NCBI GenBank assembly: GCA_025938055.1
Contig: JAICQC010000083.1
Coordinates: 1 to 13,198, forward strand
Reading direction: 5' to 3'
Length of the DNA: 13,198 bases
Origin: Anaerolineales bacterium
GTDB lineage: Bacteria; Chloroflexota; Anaerolineae; Anaerolineales; Villigracilaceae
The position numbers and the translations under genes are program-made. Numbering within the stretch: position 1 is the stretch's first letter; every line of letters begins with the position of its first letter. Shown piece after piece: positions 5,142 to 13,129 of this stretch. The notes below the pieces were generated by a model. That model saw nothing but the letters and a program-made list of their open reading frames with translations. It made no database searches and was not told where the DNA came from.

Positions 5142-6302
5142 TTAGGGCGCCGGCAGCACATCCCACGGGTTGACCCATGAGGAGATCGCTCTGATCTCGA
5201 AGTGCAAATGCGAGCCACTCGAACGCCCGGTATTGCCGATCGCGCCGATCAAATCACCCTGCCCCACGCTTTGACCACACCCAACGCTGATCCCGCTCAG
5301 ATGCGCGTACAGGGATTGGAAGTTGTTTCCGTGATCGACCATGATCATATTTCCATACCCGTAGTTATTCCAGCCGGCATACACCACCACACCGGCATCC
5401 GTGGCGTAAACGCCTTCGCCATCATTACCGGCAATATCAAGTCCCCAGTGGTTGGCGTTGGGCGCGTAATCAAACCCCGAGAGATTATGGTTATTGGCGG
5501 GCCAGATAAACCCTCCAAACCCAACCGCGCCTCCGCTGACCGGTTCACAGGCGCCCGGACCCAACACCCGCGCAGAGGCAGGATTCTCGCGCGTCACACC
5601 GAGCGGCGCGCTCCACGAAATGAACTCGCGATGACCGCCTGGCACCACCAGCCATGTCCCTGGCTCGATGTTGGGGCTTGCGAAATCACCGATGGCGGCG
5701 ATATCAAGATTATTTGCCGGGTAGTTGATAATCTCTTCAGCGCTAACACCATAATAGGCTGATATTCCGTTCAAACCTTCGCCTACCTGCCACTCGTGAT
5801 AGGTTCCATCCACTGGCAGGATACTTAACTCTTGATCCGGCTGCAAGAAATGTGGGTTATCCAGCAGGATATAATAATTGCTCCACAAAACTGTCTCAGG
5901 CTTCAGCCCGAACTTTTCGGCGATCCCAAAAACGGTATCCCCCTCGACCACGGTATACTTGATTACTTCCTGCCGCGGACGGGATGGGATTGTGGTATGC
6001 ACATCCGCCAGACGCGGGATCCCGCCGAACGCCATCTCAGACTGGGCAGGAACATCTTCGATGCTCGCGACGGGAGCAGTGGGTCCCGTTTCCAGTGCCT
6101 CGACTGTTCTCCCGGCATCTGGCGCCTGCACGTAAAAAACTCTCAGCAGCCAGATCACGCCGCCAAGCAAGAGGATGGAAAGCACGGTAGTGCCCGTGCG
6201 CAGCATGGATTCCCCCAATCCCAAGCCGATCAATGTGTTGAAAATACGGGAGAAAATGCCCGGAGCTTCAGTGTCCTTCTTTGAAGTCGGTTTATTGTCC
6301 AT
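5142..6302 (-). CDS. M23 family peptidase with LysM-like modules
   Basis: This 386-residue protein is anchored by one membrane segment (about residues 37-58), with the body outside the cell. A LysM module follows at about 113-165 (IKYTVVEGDTVFGIAEKFGL), then a second, more divergent one at about 168-223 (HEWQVGEGLNGISAYYGVSAEEI). A complete LytM/M23 domain ends the protein. Its zinc ligands are H285 and D289 (HWGLD) and H367 (HLHFE), with H334 (SLYAHLS) and H365 as catalytic partners. All key residues are present, so it should be an active peptidoglycan endopeptidase or a cell-wall remodelling enzyme. I take the ATG at 6302. A TTG three bases upstream, at 6305, has better spacing to the GGAG site and is a real alternative. 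It is a single gene with its own strong promoter. Confidence 0.92.
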   Translation of the reverse strand: MDNKPTSKKDTEAPGIFSRIFNTLIGLGLGESMLRTGTTVLSILLLGGVIWLLRVFYVQAPDAGRTVEALETGPTAPVASIEDVPAQSEMAFGGIPRLADVHTTIPSRPRQEVIKYTVVEGDTVFGIAEKFGLKPETVLWSNYYILLDNPHFLQPDQELSILPVDGTYHEWQVGEGLNGISAYYGVSAEEIINYPANNLDIAAIGDFASPNIEPGTWLVVPGGHREFISWSAPLGVTRENPASARVLGPGACEPVSGGAVGFGGFIWPANNHNLSGFDYAPNANHWGLDIAGNDGEGVYATDAGVVVYAGWNNYGYGNMIMVDHGNNFQSLYAHLSGISVGCGQSVGQGDLIGAIGNTGRSSGSHLHFEIRAISSWVNPWDVLPAP

Positions 6303-6325
6303 CAATTTTGGTCTCCAAACGAAAC

Positions 6326-6355
6326 ATCATAACATGGGCAAAAATTAAGCGTCAA
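6326..6355 (-). promoter_or_regulatory. Promoter of the M23 peptidase gene
   Basis: On the minus strand TTGACG (6350-6355, five of six) and TATGAT (6326-6331, five of six) are 18 bases apart. A TG one base before the -10 makes it an extended -10. The predicted start at about 6319 leaves a leader of some 17 bases containing GGAG. This is the best sigma-70 promoter in the window. Confidence 0.75.
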
Positions 6356-6373
6356 CCCGTGCTTTTCGACGCT
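6348..6373 (-). terminator. Possible terminator behind the MFS gene
   Basis: On the minus strand AGCGTC (6368-6373) and GACGCT (6348-6353) can form a 6-bp stem with a 14-base loop, followed by TAATTTTTG. It begins ten bases after the MFS stop codon. The stem is short and the loop long, and it shares bases with the -35 box of the M23 promoter, so the case is modest. Confidence 0.35.
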
Positions 6374-6382
6374 AACCTGACG

Positions 6383-7645
6383 TTAAGCCTGCGCGCGGCG
6401 TACGCTCGGGCTGATCAGGTGCAGCGCGCCGATGGAAATGAGTGAAACCAGCCCGCCGGTCAGCGCGGCAAGCTGAACACCCCAGTTCTGGGCGAGCCAG
6501 CCTATCAAGAGGCTTCCAAAGGGCGCCACGCCCTGCAGCGCCCAAAGATACACGCTGAAGACGCGGCCGCGCAGTCCGTTGGGAACTGCCACCTGGATCA
6601 ATGTATTCATGGAAACAAGCTGTGTGACTGTTCCCCAGCCAACAAACATTAGCAAGATGAGCGAAATGTTCAGGTTTGACACATAGCCGAGTGCAATCAG
6701 CGGGAAGATAAAAGAGATCTGACCCAGCGTGACCATCACACCCTTGTTGCTAGAGGAACTCATATAGGCGGCAAGCAGCGCAGCGGTCAGCGCTCCTGCT
6801 CCCTGCGCGGCGTAGAGCAGGCTTGTGCGCGCCGCGACGGCTGCCTCGGTGTCACCTGCTGTCTGAAGCACATCCCGCGCCAGCGCCGGGATCTGTTGGA
6901 TGAAAGGCAAACCAAAGAATCCCACCAGCGCCGACATCAAAATAATGGAAGCCACGAGTGAGTTACGGCTGATATACGCCAGCCCTTCGCGGAATTCTGC
7001 GCCGATGCTTTTGTTCATCTCTGTGGTGCGTGGAACCTTATAACGAGTCTGCGCGACGATCAAGCCGGCGATGACAAAGATAAAACTTACACCGTTCACC
7101 AGGAACACGCTTCCTTCGGTACCGGTGGAGGTCAACAGCCATGATGCGGTCAGCGGACCGATTACGCGTGCCACGTTAAACACTGTGGTCTGCAGCGCGA
7201 TCGCGCTGGGAAGAGCCTTACGCCCGGCAAGCTCGATCAACATGGCTTGCCGGGCTGTAATTTCCACGGCGCTGGCTGTCCCGAAGATCAATGCCAGAAC
7301 GCCGATATGCCAGATCTGAACCTTTCCGGTAAATGTGAGCGCGGCCAACCCGAGCGCCTGCAACGACATGATGGACTGGAAAATGATCACGGTCTTGCGC
7401 TTGTCCCAGCGTTCAACGAGGACGCCAGCAGGCAGCGCCAGAAGCAGGGTTGGCAGCGTGGCTGCAAACCCGATCAAGCCCAGGTCGAGCGGGCGGCCCG
7501 AGATGCGATACGCTAGATAGGGCTGGGCTGTGCTTTGCATCCACGTGCCGATGACCGAGATAAATTGTCCGATCAGGAAAAGAACAAAGTCGCGTGAAGC
7601 GAGAGCGGGAAACCGCCGGGTAATGGAAAGACCAAACTCCTGCAT
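6383..7645 (-). CDS. Major facilitator superfamily exporter (MFS_3/EntS-like)
   Basis: This 420-residue membrane protein has the length and about twelve hydrophobic segments of an MFS carrier. The early segment FVLFLIGQFISVIGTWMQSTAQPYLAY (about residues 20-46) and the loop AGVLVERWDKRKTV (about 73-86, motif A-like) are typical of the MFS_3 branch, which includes the enterobactin exporter EntS. The second half has the related loop NGLRGRVFSVY (about 355-365). It probably exports a small molecule by proton antiport; the substrate cannot be inferred. The ATG lies three bases after the stop of the SRAP gene, so the two are likely cotranscribed and coupled, although the jobs of the two proteins do not obviously join. 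Confidence 0.85.
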   Translation of the reverse strand: MQEFGLSITRRFPALASRDFVLFLIGQFISVIGTWMQSTAQPYLAYRISGRPLDLGLIGFAATLPTLLLALPAGVLVERWDKRKTVIIFQSIMSLQALGLAALTFTGKVQIWHIGVLALIFGTASAVEITARQAMLIELAGRKALPSAIALQTTVFNVARVIGPLTASWLLTSTGTEGSVFLVNGVSFIFVIAGLIVAQTRYKVPRTTEMNKSIGAEFREGLAYISRNSLVASIILMSALVGFFGLPFIQQIPALARDVLQTAGDTEAAVAARTSLLYAAQGAGALTAALLAAYMSSSSNKGVMVTLGQISFIFPLIALGYVSNLNISLILLMFVGWGTVTQLVSMNTLIQVAVPNGLRGRVFSVYLWALQGVAPFGSLLIGWLAQNWGVQLAALTGGLVSLISIGALHLISPSVRRAQA

Positions 7646-7648
7646 GCT

Positions 7649-8320
7649 CTAGGTCGCAGGGACGACCAGTTCGGGCATATCGTTCGCGGGCGTATTCACC
7701 AGGGTGCTGACCGGGTATGCGTCCATCAACTCAGCAGGGAAAGGTTTGATCAACGGTTTCAACTGATCGGGAGTCTGAGGCGCCGGGTCCAGCCAGCGGG
7801 CATACTCGCGCGGGTGCAGGATCACAGGCATACGGTTGTGAATAATGCCTGTCAATTCGTTCGGTTCCGTCGTGATGATCGTGCAGGACTTGACCTGCGA
7901 GCCATCCGGGCTGTTCCACGAGTCCCAGAGACCGGCGAAGGCGAACGGCTTGCGGTCTTTCAGATGGATGAAGAACGGGGTTTTGACCTTTTTGCCTGGC
8001 GCGCCTTTCCATTCGTAGAAGCCATCTGCCAGGATGAGACAGCGCTTGTATTTGAGGCTGCCTCGAAAGGCTGGTTTCTCCTCGAGGGTTTCGCCGCGGG
8101 CATTGATCAGCCTATTGCCGATGCTCGGGTCTTTTGCCCACATCGGGATCAAGCCCCAGACAAAAAAATCAGCTGTGTTCTGGTCATCATTAGGGATCGC
8201 CAGAACGGGCTGAGTCGGCGCGATGTTAAAGCGCGGCGAAAATTGCTGCGGGAAACTGTAGTCGCTAAAAGTTTCCTGTACTTCCGAGGGATTAACAGTT
8301 AATGTAAATCGTCCACACAT
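7649..8320 (-). CDS. SRAP domain protein (YedK/HMCES family)
   Basis: This 223-residue SOS-response-associated peptidase (SRAP) protein belongs to a family that forms a thiazolidine crosslink with abasic sites in single-stranded DNA through Cys2, shielding them during replication. The catalytic set is visible: C2 in MCGRF, N73 in INARGE, E103 in GFYEWK and H161 in HNRMP. The length matches E. coli YedK. I place the start at ATG 8318-8320 because Cys2 must become the N-terminus after loss of Met1, and AAGGAG lies five bases upstream. An in-frame GTG at 8326 would bury the cysteine. It follows selB by 80 bases and precedes the MFS gene by three. Confidence 0.95.
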   Translation of the reverse strand: MCGRFTLTVNPSEVQETFSDYSFPQQFSPRFNIAPTQPVLAIPNDDQNTADFFVWGLIPMWAKDPSIGNRLINARGETLEEKPAFRGSLKYKRCLILADGFYEWKGAPGKKVKTPFFIHLKDRKPFAFAGLWDSWNSPDGSQVKSCTIITTEPNELTGIIHNRMPVILHPREYARWLDPAPQTPDQLKPLIKPFPAELMDAYPVSTLVNTPANDMPELVVPAT

Positions 8321-8337
8321 GGTCACTCCTTATTCCA

Positions 8338-8365
8338 ATATTATTTTTTAGGGCATGTCTGGCAA
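8338..8365 (-). promoter_or_regulatory. Possible promoter of the SRAP/MFS pair
   Basis: On the minus strand TTGCCA (8360-8365, five of six) and TAATAT (8338-8343, four of six) are 16 bases apart in the 80-base gap behind selB. Transcription would start near 8331 and leave a short leader that still holds the AAGGAG site. No LexA-type operator is visible. Confidence 0.35.
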
Positions 8366-8400
8366 TGTATATTTTACCCGATTCAGAGAATATCCCCGGC

Positions 8401-10296
8401 TTATGCTTTGTGCCTGAGTCTCCTGAAATCTCCATCACGCACAGTGATGCCGGTGCTGTCGAGATGCTCCAGCAGCGCCTGGGCATACTTACGGCTGGTG
8501 TTGAAAAGATCGCGCACCTCGCCAAGCGTTATCTTTTCTCTTTGCAGGAGTTCCTGCTTGATTGTTTCCAGCATACGGTCGTAATCCTGTTTGCGGAAAA
8601 TCACCTCTGATGAAACCGCGATCAACTCGCCTGAATCGATCAGCGCGTTCAGGATTTCCGCGCCCACTTCCGCTTGCAATTCTTTCACGCCGGGCGGACT
8701 ATAAGGATTCTGCTCGAACTTCCTCATCAATGCGTTGACCTGCTGGTTCCCATCAAACGTAACCTCATGCTCAGGCTTTGCCAGGAAGTTATTGGAATCC
8801 TTCAGGAAGTTTTGTGAAAGATGAGCTGCCACTACGGCATTGAAGGCGCGTGGCGATAACTTCAGCCGGCTCTTGAGCTCTTCGCGAGGCATACCGCGCC
8901 GCAGTGGATAGCTCTTGTGATAGGACTCGACGGTTTGGATCACCTTCTCGTGCAAAGCGTTCCAATGAGGACGCGCAATGACGAGCAGGTCACTCGTGGC
9001 TGCAGGTATGCCTTCCTCGAGAGGAAGAAGTGATTGGGTTGACAGTAATTCTTGAAGGGCAGGTTCGGAATCGTTTGCTTCAAGCCTGGAACGGACAACA
9101 ACGTCCTTCGCGCTTGCGATGTTGAGCGCCATTGCTGCTTCGAACAAGACATCTGCCGTGGTACCCTGGGTCAACGATTGGAGGGATTTCAGGACTCTTT
9201 CATCGAAGCGCTTATGCCGCCCCTTGGGTTGGTGGTCCACGATGGCGCCGCCACCCAGAGTCTCACCCGGCGAGGGTCGGCGCAGAATGTACCTGTCACC
9301 GCGCACGGCAATGACGGGATCGAGCAACTCGAGCTGAATCCAGCCTTCCTCACCGGAATTGAGTTCTTCGGTACCAAGCAGTCGCAGCTGCGCGATGGTC
9401 TCACTCGCGCCCACAAAAAACTTCACTTCGCTATTATGTTTTAGCGATGTCACCACATCCTTAAGCAGGCGAAGGCGTGCATCGACCCTTCGCACTGCCT
9501 GATATTGACCCGGGTGTACGACGACTTCGCCGCGCTGGATGGATTCGGTCTCTACGCCTGAAATGTTCACCGCGGTCCGCGAGCCGGGGACCGCGCGCTC
9601 TTCCTTTTTCCGGTGCGTTTGCAACCCGCGGACGCGTCCCTTATGCCCGGAAGGCAATATCTCTACTTCATCGCCGAGAGCAAGCTGACCATCCAGAAGT
9701 GTGCCAGTGACGACGGTCCCGAAACCGCTCATGCTGAAGACACGGTCGATGGGGAGGCGGGGACGGTTGAGGTCTGGGCGGGAAGGTTTTTCAGTGAGGA
9801 GAGATTGGAGACCAGAGATTAGAGATTCGAGACCTGTTCTGGTTTTAGCAGAGACGCGTACGATGGGCGCGTCCTCCAGCACGGTACCCGCTACGGCAGA
9901 ACGGATGTCGGTTTCAATGAGGTCAAGCCAGTCTGGCTCGGCGGCGAGATCAATCTTCGTCAACACGATGAGTCCCGCAGGGATTTGCAGCAGGTCCAGG
10001 ATCGCCAGGTGTTCCCGGGTCTGCGGCATCACCCCCTCATCCGCAGCGATCACAAGCAGAGCAGCGTCGACCCCCCCGATTCCTGATAACATGTTTTCGA
10101 TGAAGTCACGGTGACCGGGCACATCCACAATTCCGACCTCTTCTCCGTTTGGAAGGGTCATCCAACCGAAGCCAAGCTCGATCGTCATCTCGCGCGCCTG
10201 TTCCTCCTTGAGACGGTCGGGATGCGTTCCCGTCAGTGCCGCGATCAGCGTGGACTTGCCGTGGTCAACGTGACCGGCTGTACCAATCACACGCAT
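8401..10296 (-). CDS. selB: Selenocysteine-specific translation elongation factor SelB
   Basis: This 631-residue SelB is close to the usual bacterial length. It delivers selenocysteinyl-tRNA(Sec) to UGA codons marked by a SECIS hairpin. The GTPase domain has G1 GHVDHGKS (residues 8-15), the switch I segment REMTIELGF (35-43) diagnostic of SelB rather than EF-Tu, G3 DVPGH (58-62), G4 TKID (113-116) and G5 SAKT (149-152). EF-Tu-like beta-barrel domains follow, beginning with [15 protein letters not shown] (187-201). The C-terminal part from about 370 corresponds to the winged-helix repeats that bind SECIS RNA, ending in [30 protein letters not shown] sequence with an RDGDFRRL tail. The start is ATG with AGGA upstream. 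No selA, selC, selD or selenoprotein gene is in the window. The gene lies 34 bases after the coiled-coil gene. Confidence 0.95.
   Translation of the reverse strand: MRVIGTAGHVDHGKSTLIAALTGTHPDRLKEEQAREMTIELGFGWMTLPNGEEVGIVDVPGHRDFIENMLSGIGGVDAALLVIAADEGVMPQTREHLAILDLLQIPAGLIVLTKIDLAAEPDWLDLIETDIRSAVAGTVLEDAPIVRVSAKTRTGLESLISGLQSLLTEKPSRPDLNRPRLPIDRVFSMSGFGTVVTGTLLDGQLALGDEVEILPSGHKGRVRGLQTHRKKEERAVPGSRTAVNISGVETESIQRGEVVVHPGQYQAVRRVDARLRLLKDVVTSLKHNSEVKFFVGASETIAQLRLLGTEELNSGEEGWIQLELLDPVIAVRGDRYILRRPSPGETLGGGAIVDHQPKGRHKRFDERVLKSLQSLTQGTTADVLFEAAMALNIASAKDVVVRSRLEANDSEPALQELLSTQSLLPLEEGIPAATSDLLVIARPHWNALHEKVIQTVESYHKSYPLRRGMPREELKSRLKLSPRAFNAVVAAHLSQNFLKDSNNFLAKPEHEVTFDGNQQVNALMRKFEQNPYSPPGVKELQAEVGAEILNALIDSGELIAVSSEVIFRKQDYDRMLETIKQELLQREKITLGEVRDLFNTSRKYAQALLEHLDSTGITVRDGDFRRLRHKA
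9800..9834 (-). repeat. Five tandem heptamers inside selB
   Basis: On the plus strand the units are AGAGATT, GGAGACC, AGAGATT, AGAGATT and CGAGACC, end to end over 35 bases. They fall within selB codons for residues 155-166, just behind the G5 loop at the end of the GTPase domain. The encoded helix still looks like the normal family segment, so the frame is intact. Gain or loss of one unit would shift the frame. Confidence 0.7.
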
Positions 10297-10330
10297 ATTG
10301 TTTTCCTGTTACCAGCCAATAGAAAAATAC

Positions 10331-11536
10331 TTATCTACCCTTTTTGCTGTTGACCTTTTTGCCGTGACCCATGATGCGCTCATAGGCAGAGAGCCATTCG
10401 TGGGCAACATTCATCAACTCCTGGAGCTGCTGTTCGGTCGCGTCCGCGGTTTGATGCAGTTGATCCTGCAGGGTCTGGATGGCATCATCCAGCGGCGGGA
10501 TGCGTTCCTCCAGTTTCTGGAGTGCTCGGTTGAGATCCTTGGTGCCTTCATTCTGTGAGAGGGTGTAACCGATCCAGCGTTTCTGGTCATCGGCTTTGAA
10601 CGTAACCCATTCCTGCCGCAGTCGGTCTTCTGATAATCGCTGCATCTCGGTCACTTCGCTGATGCGGCGCTCAAGTTTGATGTTGAGCTCGTTATAACTT
10701 TCCTGGGCGCGCTTAGCGTTGCGCAGCATTTCTTCCAGAGCCTGTACCTGCGAATCAAAGGTTTCTGTCTGTACGGTGATCGAGTCAAACCGCTGCTTCC
10801 ATTCTTTATACATGCGCTCGCGGTCCAAATGGGCGAGCGATTGCTGGTCGATAAATGCATTCTGGGCAGCTTTGCGTTCCACCTCTGACTGCAGCAGCTC
10901 CTTGATGCGGTTGTCCATGTTTTTCCAGCTGTCCGCGTTCAGGTCTGCCTTGGCTTTTGCCTCTTCGATACGCTTGCGCAAGGCTGCAATTTCACCCTGC
11001 AGGTCTGCGACGCGCTTGGCTTCCTGTTTGCGGTTTTCATCGAAGGCGTGCTGGACAATCGTGGCTTCCTCCGCCGCACGCTTGGCAGCTTCGATGGGAG
11101 GTTTCAATTCCTGGATCTCCTGACGGAGGCGATTCTCCTCGAGGACACGGGCTTTGAGGTCGCGTTTGATCGGCGGGAATTCGGCATCCAGGGACTGTCG
11201 GAGCTCATGCAGCGCTTTGAGGATCGGCTCAAAGTCTTTTTCGTGACGATGCGTCAATTCCGTTTCGCGCTTTTGATGTCTCTTCTCGATGTCATCGATC
11301 GCCTTGTTCATGTCCTCGCGTTGCTTCTTGAAGATGGCATCGAACTGGTTAAGGCGCGAGGCGGTGTTTGCAACATCTGCAATTTGTTTCGGCAGCGGCT
11401 TGAGTTGTTTTGCGACGGTGTCTATCTTCCCCTCCAGCGCTGTCATCCGTTCCTCGATCGTAACGATCGAAGCTTTGGTCTTGCGGTGTTCTTCGTCTAG
11501 CCATTCGAGGCGTTTGACGAGCTGTTCAAATTCCAT
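10331..11536 (-). CDS. Coiled-coil protein of unknown function
   Basis: I do not recognise this 401-residue protein as a named family. It is highly charged and almost wholly helical, with heptad-like patterns through most of its length, for example VKRLEWLDEEHRK near the start, then LQGEIAALRKRIEEAKAKAD in the middle and LEERIPPLDDAIQTLQDQL near the end. It has a basic C-terminal tail (KKVNSKKGR). There is no signal peptide, membrane segment or enzyme motif, so it is probably a cytoplasmic structural or scaffolding protein. The ATG at 11534-11536 has GGAGG at ideal distance. An upstream extension to 11599 would run into a palindrome and is not used. selB follows after 34 bases, so the two are probably cotranscribed. 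There is no sign that it acts in selenocysteine decoding. Confidence 0.75.
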   Translation of the reverse strand: MEFEQLVKRLEWLDEEHRKTKASIVTIEERMTALEGKIDTVAKQLKPLPKQIADVANTASRLNQFDAIFKKQREDMNKAIDDIEKRHQKRETELTHRHEKDFEPILKALHELRQSLDAEFPPIKRDLKARVLEENRLRQEIQELKPPIEAAKRAAEEATIVQHAFDENRKQEAKRVADLQGEIAALRKRIEEAKAKADLNADSWKNMDNRIKELLQSEVERKAAQNAFIDQQSLAHLDRERMYKEWKQRFDSITVQTETFDSQVQALEEMLRNAKRAQESYNELNIKLERRISEVTEMQRLSEDRLRQEWVTFKADDQKRWIGYTLSQNEGTKDLNRALQKLEERIPPLDDAIQTLQDQLHQTADATEQQLQELMNVAHEWLSAYERIMGHGKKVNSKKGR

Positions 11537-11555
11537 GACTTCCTCCAGGATGTAA

Positions 11556-11683
11556 CACTGCGACTCACCTGCACTCCCCGGCACCTGCGTCCGGGGCACA
11601 CCTGTCCTGGCGTACGGTGCCAGGGGGTATGCGCCAGGTGCACACTTGCCCCGAGCGCAAGTGCCGGGGAGTGTCGCTCAGTG
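11556..11683. repeat. Large GC-rich nested palindrome
   Basis: This is a 128-base inverted-repeat structure in the gap between the antiporter gene and the coiled-coil gene. The outermost arms CACTGCGAC (11556-11564) and GTCGCTCAGTG (11673-11683) match over nine bases with a two-base bulge. The next arms, 11572-11584 and 11661-11673, match perfectly over 13 bp (CACTCCCCGGCAC and its complement). Inside are CGGGGCA/TGCCCCG and CCTGGCG/CGCCAGG pairs and a smaller hairpin CCTGGC/GCCAGG. There is no T tract for a simple terminator. It may be a mobile palindromic element, or a long leader structure for the coiled-coil/selB transcript. Confidence 0.7.
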
Positions 11684-11697
11684 CAAGCTTGGGGTGC

Positions 11698-11703
11698 ATT
11701 ATA
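11698..11703 (-). promoter_or_regulatory. Possible -10 box before the palindrome
   Basis: A perfect TATAAT lies on the minus strand between the antiporter stop codon and the palindrome. Transcription from it would begin near 11690 and carry the whole palindrome in a leader of about 155 bases before the coiled-coil start codon. No good -35 box is seen 16-18 bases upstream, so the call is weak. Confidence 0.3.
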
Positions 11704-11725
11704 CCGCTGTGCGACCTGACCGATT

Positions 11726-13129
11726 TTAACGACCCAATTGCTCGAACATAAGCGGCAGGTTCGCCAGGAAGAATTGTAAGGTTTGCGGAAACAACCCAAG
11801 GATGAAAAGCCCCAGCATGCCCAGCCCAAGCATGGTCATTTGGGTGGGGGTTTCACGAAACGTCCAGGCGGTGTACTCGTCTGCCATGCTAATGACCGCC
11901 AGTGAACGGAAGGCGCTGATCAGCAAGCCGATGATGCCTATCGCCATCCATAAGGCGGCACCGATCGAAACGCGCGATAAGCCTTCCCACAGCGCCAGCC
12001 GGGATGGGAAGCCAGCTAGCAGAGGAAAGGCGCTGGTGGAGAGCGTGGCAATGATGATACCTGCGCCCGCCAGGGGCATCACCCGCAGGATGCCGCGCGC
12101 CGCGCCGAAACGCATGGTCTCCACGCTTTGCTTGATCACGGTCAAGGATAGCGACCACACTGCCAGCCCCAGGGCGCGTGCCGGGATGAGCAGGAACAAG
12201 ATGGGGATACCCAGCCTGAAGTCCAGGCTCAGTGCGAGCAGGGAAAAGCCGGTTTCGGCGATCGAGCCATACGCCATGATCCGCCCGAGGTGACGCTGGA
12301 ACGCGGCAAACGCGCCGCCTGTCACAACCATCAAGAGACCGACAGAGCGGAGGGCGAGTGCCAGGTCCGGGGAGGAACGCAGCCATGAATAGCGATCCAA
12401 AAAACCTGCGCCAAAGATGACCGTTATCGTCGGAAGAATCCACAATAGAAAACCGACCACGTAAGGGGAATTTTCCTCAACCAGCAAAGGGATCCAGCTG
12501 TAGAGTGGAAAGATCGCCAGCAGGAAAGCAAACCCCATGCCGAGCATAGCGGCGGATTGGGCGGTCAATCCCACGTCGCCGGGGCTGGCTTCCACGCCTG
12601 CCAGCAGCCAGCCTGCCAGCAGAATAAACGGCATGGCGAGCGTTTGATAGATGAGGAATCGCACGACCCCTCTGCCGGGTGGTCTGTAGATCGAGGTGAG
12701 CATGGGGATGGCGAGAAGGATCGCCATTTCGATGAAAAGCGCGGCATACAGGAACGGCTCGACCGCGATGGATGCGACCATCAGAGCAATGATCATGAAG
12801 CCCAATGGAACGATGCGCGTTGCCGTTTTGGCTGCCTCCGCGCCGAAGAACCAGAGGGCGGCCGCACCATAGATCAGTGCCAGAAGTGAGCCTTCCGTCG
12901 GCGGGATGACAAGCGAGCGCCCGAGCACGATCAAGGCTGAGTCAATTCGGAGTGACAAGGGACCCACCCGCAATGCGACCTCGGTGGGAACGAACTGCGC
13001 GATGAGCGCCAGGGCGATTGCCACCGAACCGCCAAAGAGACTCAAAGCGCGCTGATTATTGATAAACAATAGCAAAATGCCAAGGGCAATTGGGACGATG
13101 ATCCAAAGGGTTGGTGCGTTCAGGTTCAT
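11726..13129 (-). CDS. NuoN/MrpD-like proton-conducting membrane subunit, lysine-poor
   Basis: This 467-residue, strongly hydrophobic protein has about thirteen or fourteen membrane segments. It belongs to the antiporter-like family shared by complex I subunits NuoL/M/N, Mrp antiporters and group 4 hydrogenases. Landmarks are the TM5 glutamate E134 in ALFIEMAI, FPLYSWIP (207-214) in place of the usual PFHxWLP, RIMAYGSIAETGF (283-295), which corresponds to KRxLAYSSIAHxGY, and LLAGFPSRLAL (370-380), matching PPxAGFxSK. The lysines that carry protons in typical members are not seen at the TM7, TM8, TM10 or TM12 positions; the whole protein has only K101 and K333. The ATG overlaps the stop of an upstream membrane gene by ATGA and has no clear ribosome binding site, so it is one of a cluster extending beyond the window. 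The parent complex is not known from here. Confidence 0.8.
   Translation of the reverse strand: MNLNAPTLWIIVPIALGILLLFINNQRALSLFGGSVAIALALIAQFVPTEVALRVGPLSLRIDSALIVLGRSLVIPPTEGSLLALIYGAAALWFFGAEAAKTATRIVPLGFMIIALMVASIAVEPFLYAALFIEMAILLAIPMLTSIYRPPGRGVVRFLIYQTLAMPFILLAGWLLAGVEASPGDVGLTAQSAAMLGMGFAFLLAIFPLYSWIPLLVEENSPYVVGFLLWILPTITVIFGAGFLDRYSWLRSSPDLALALRSVGLLMVVTGGAFAAFQRHLGRIMAYGSIAETGFSLLALSLDFRLGIPILFLLIPARALGLAVWSLSLTVIKQSVETMRFGAARGILRVMPLAGAGIIIATLSTSAFPLLAGFPSRLALWEGLSRVSIGAALWMAIGIIGLLISAFRSLAVISMADEYTAWTFRETPTQMTMLGLGMLGLFILGLFPQTLQFFLANLPLMFEQLGR

Noticed and set aside
8321..8326. GTG start two codons upstream for the SRAP protein
   Set aside because: The catalytic cysteine must be residue 2, and the AAGGAG site overlaps the GTG but is well spaced for the ATG.
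11537..11599. Upstream extension of the coiled-coil gene by 21 residues
   Set aside because: The extension is encoded by the palindrome, has unrelated composition, and the ATG at 11536 has a perfect ribosome binding site.
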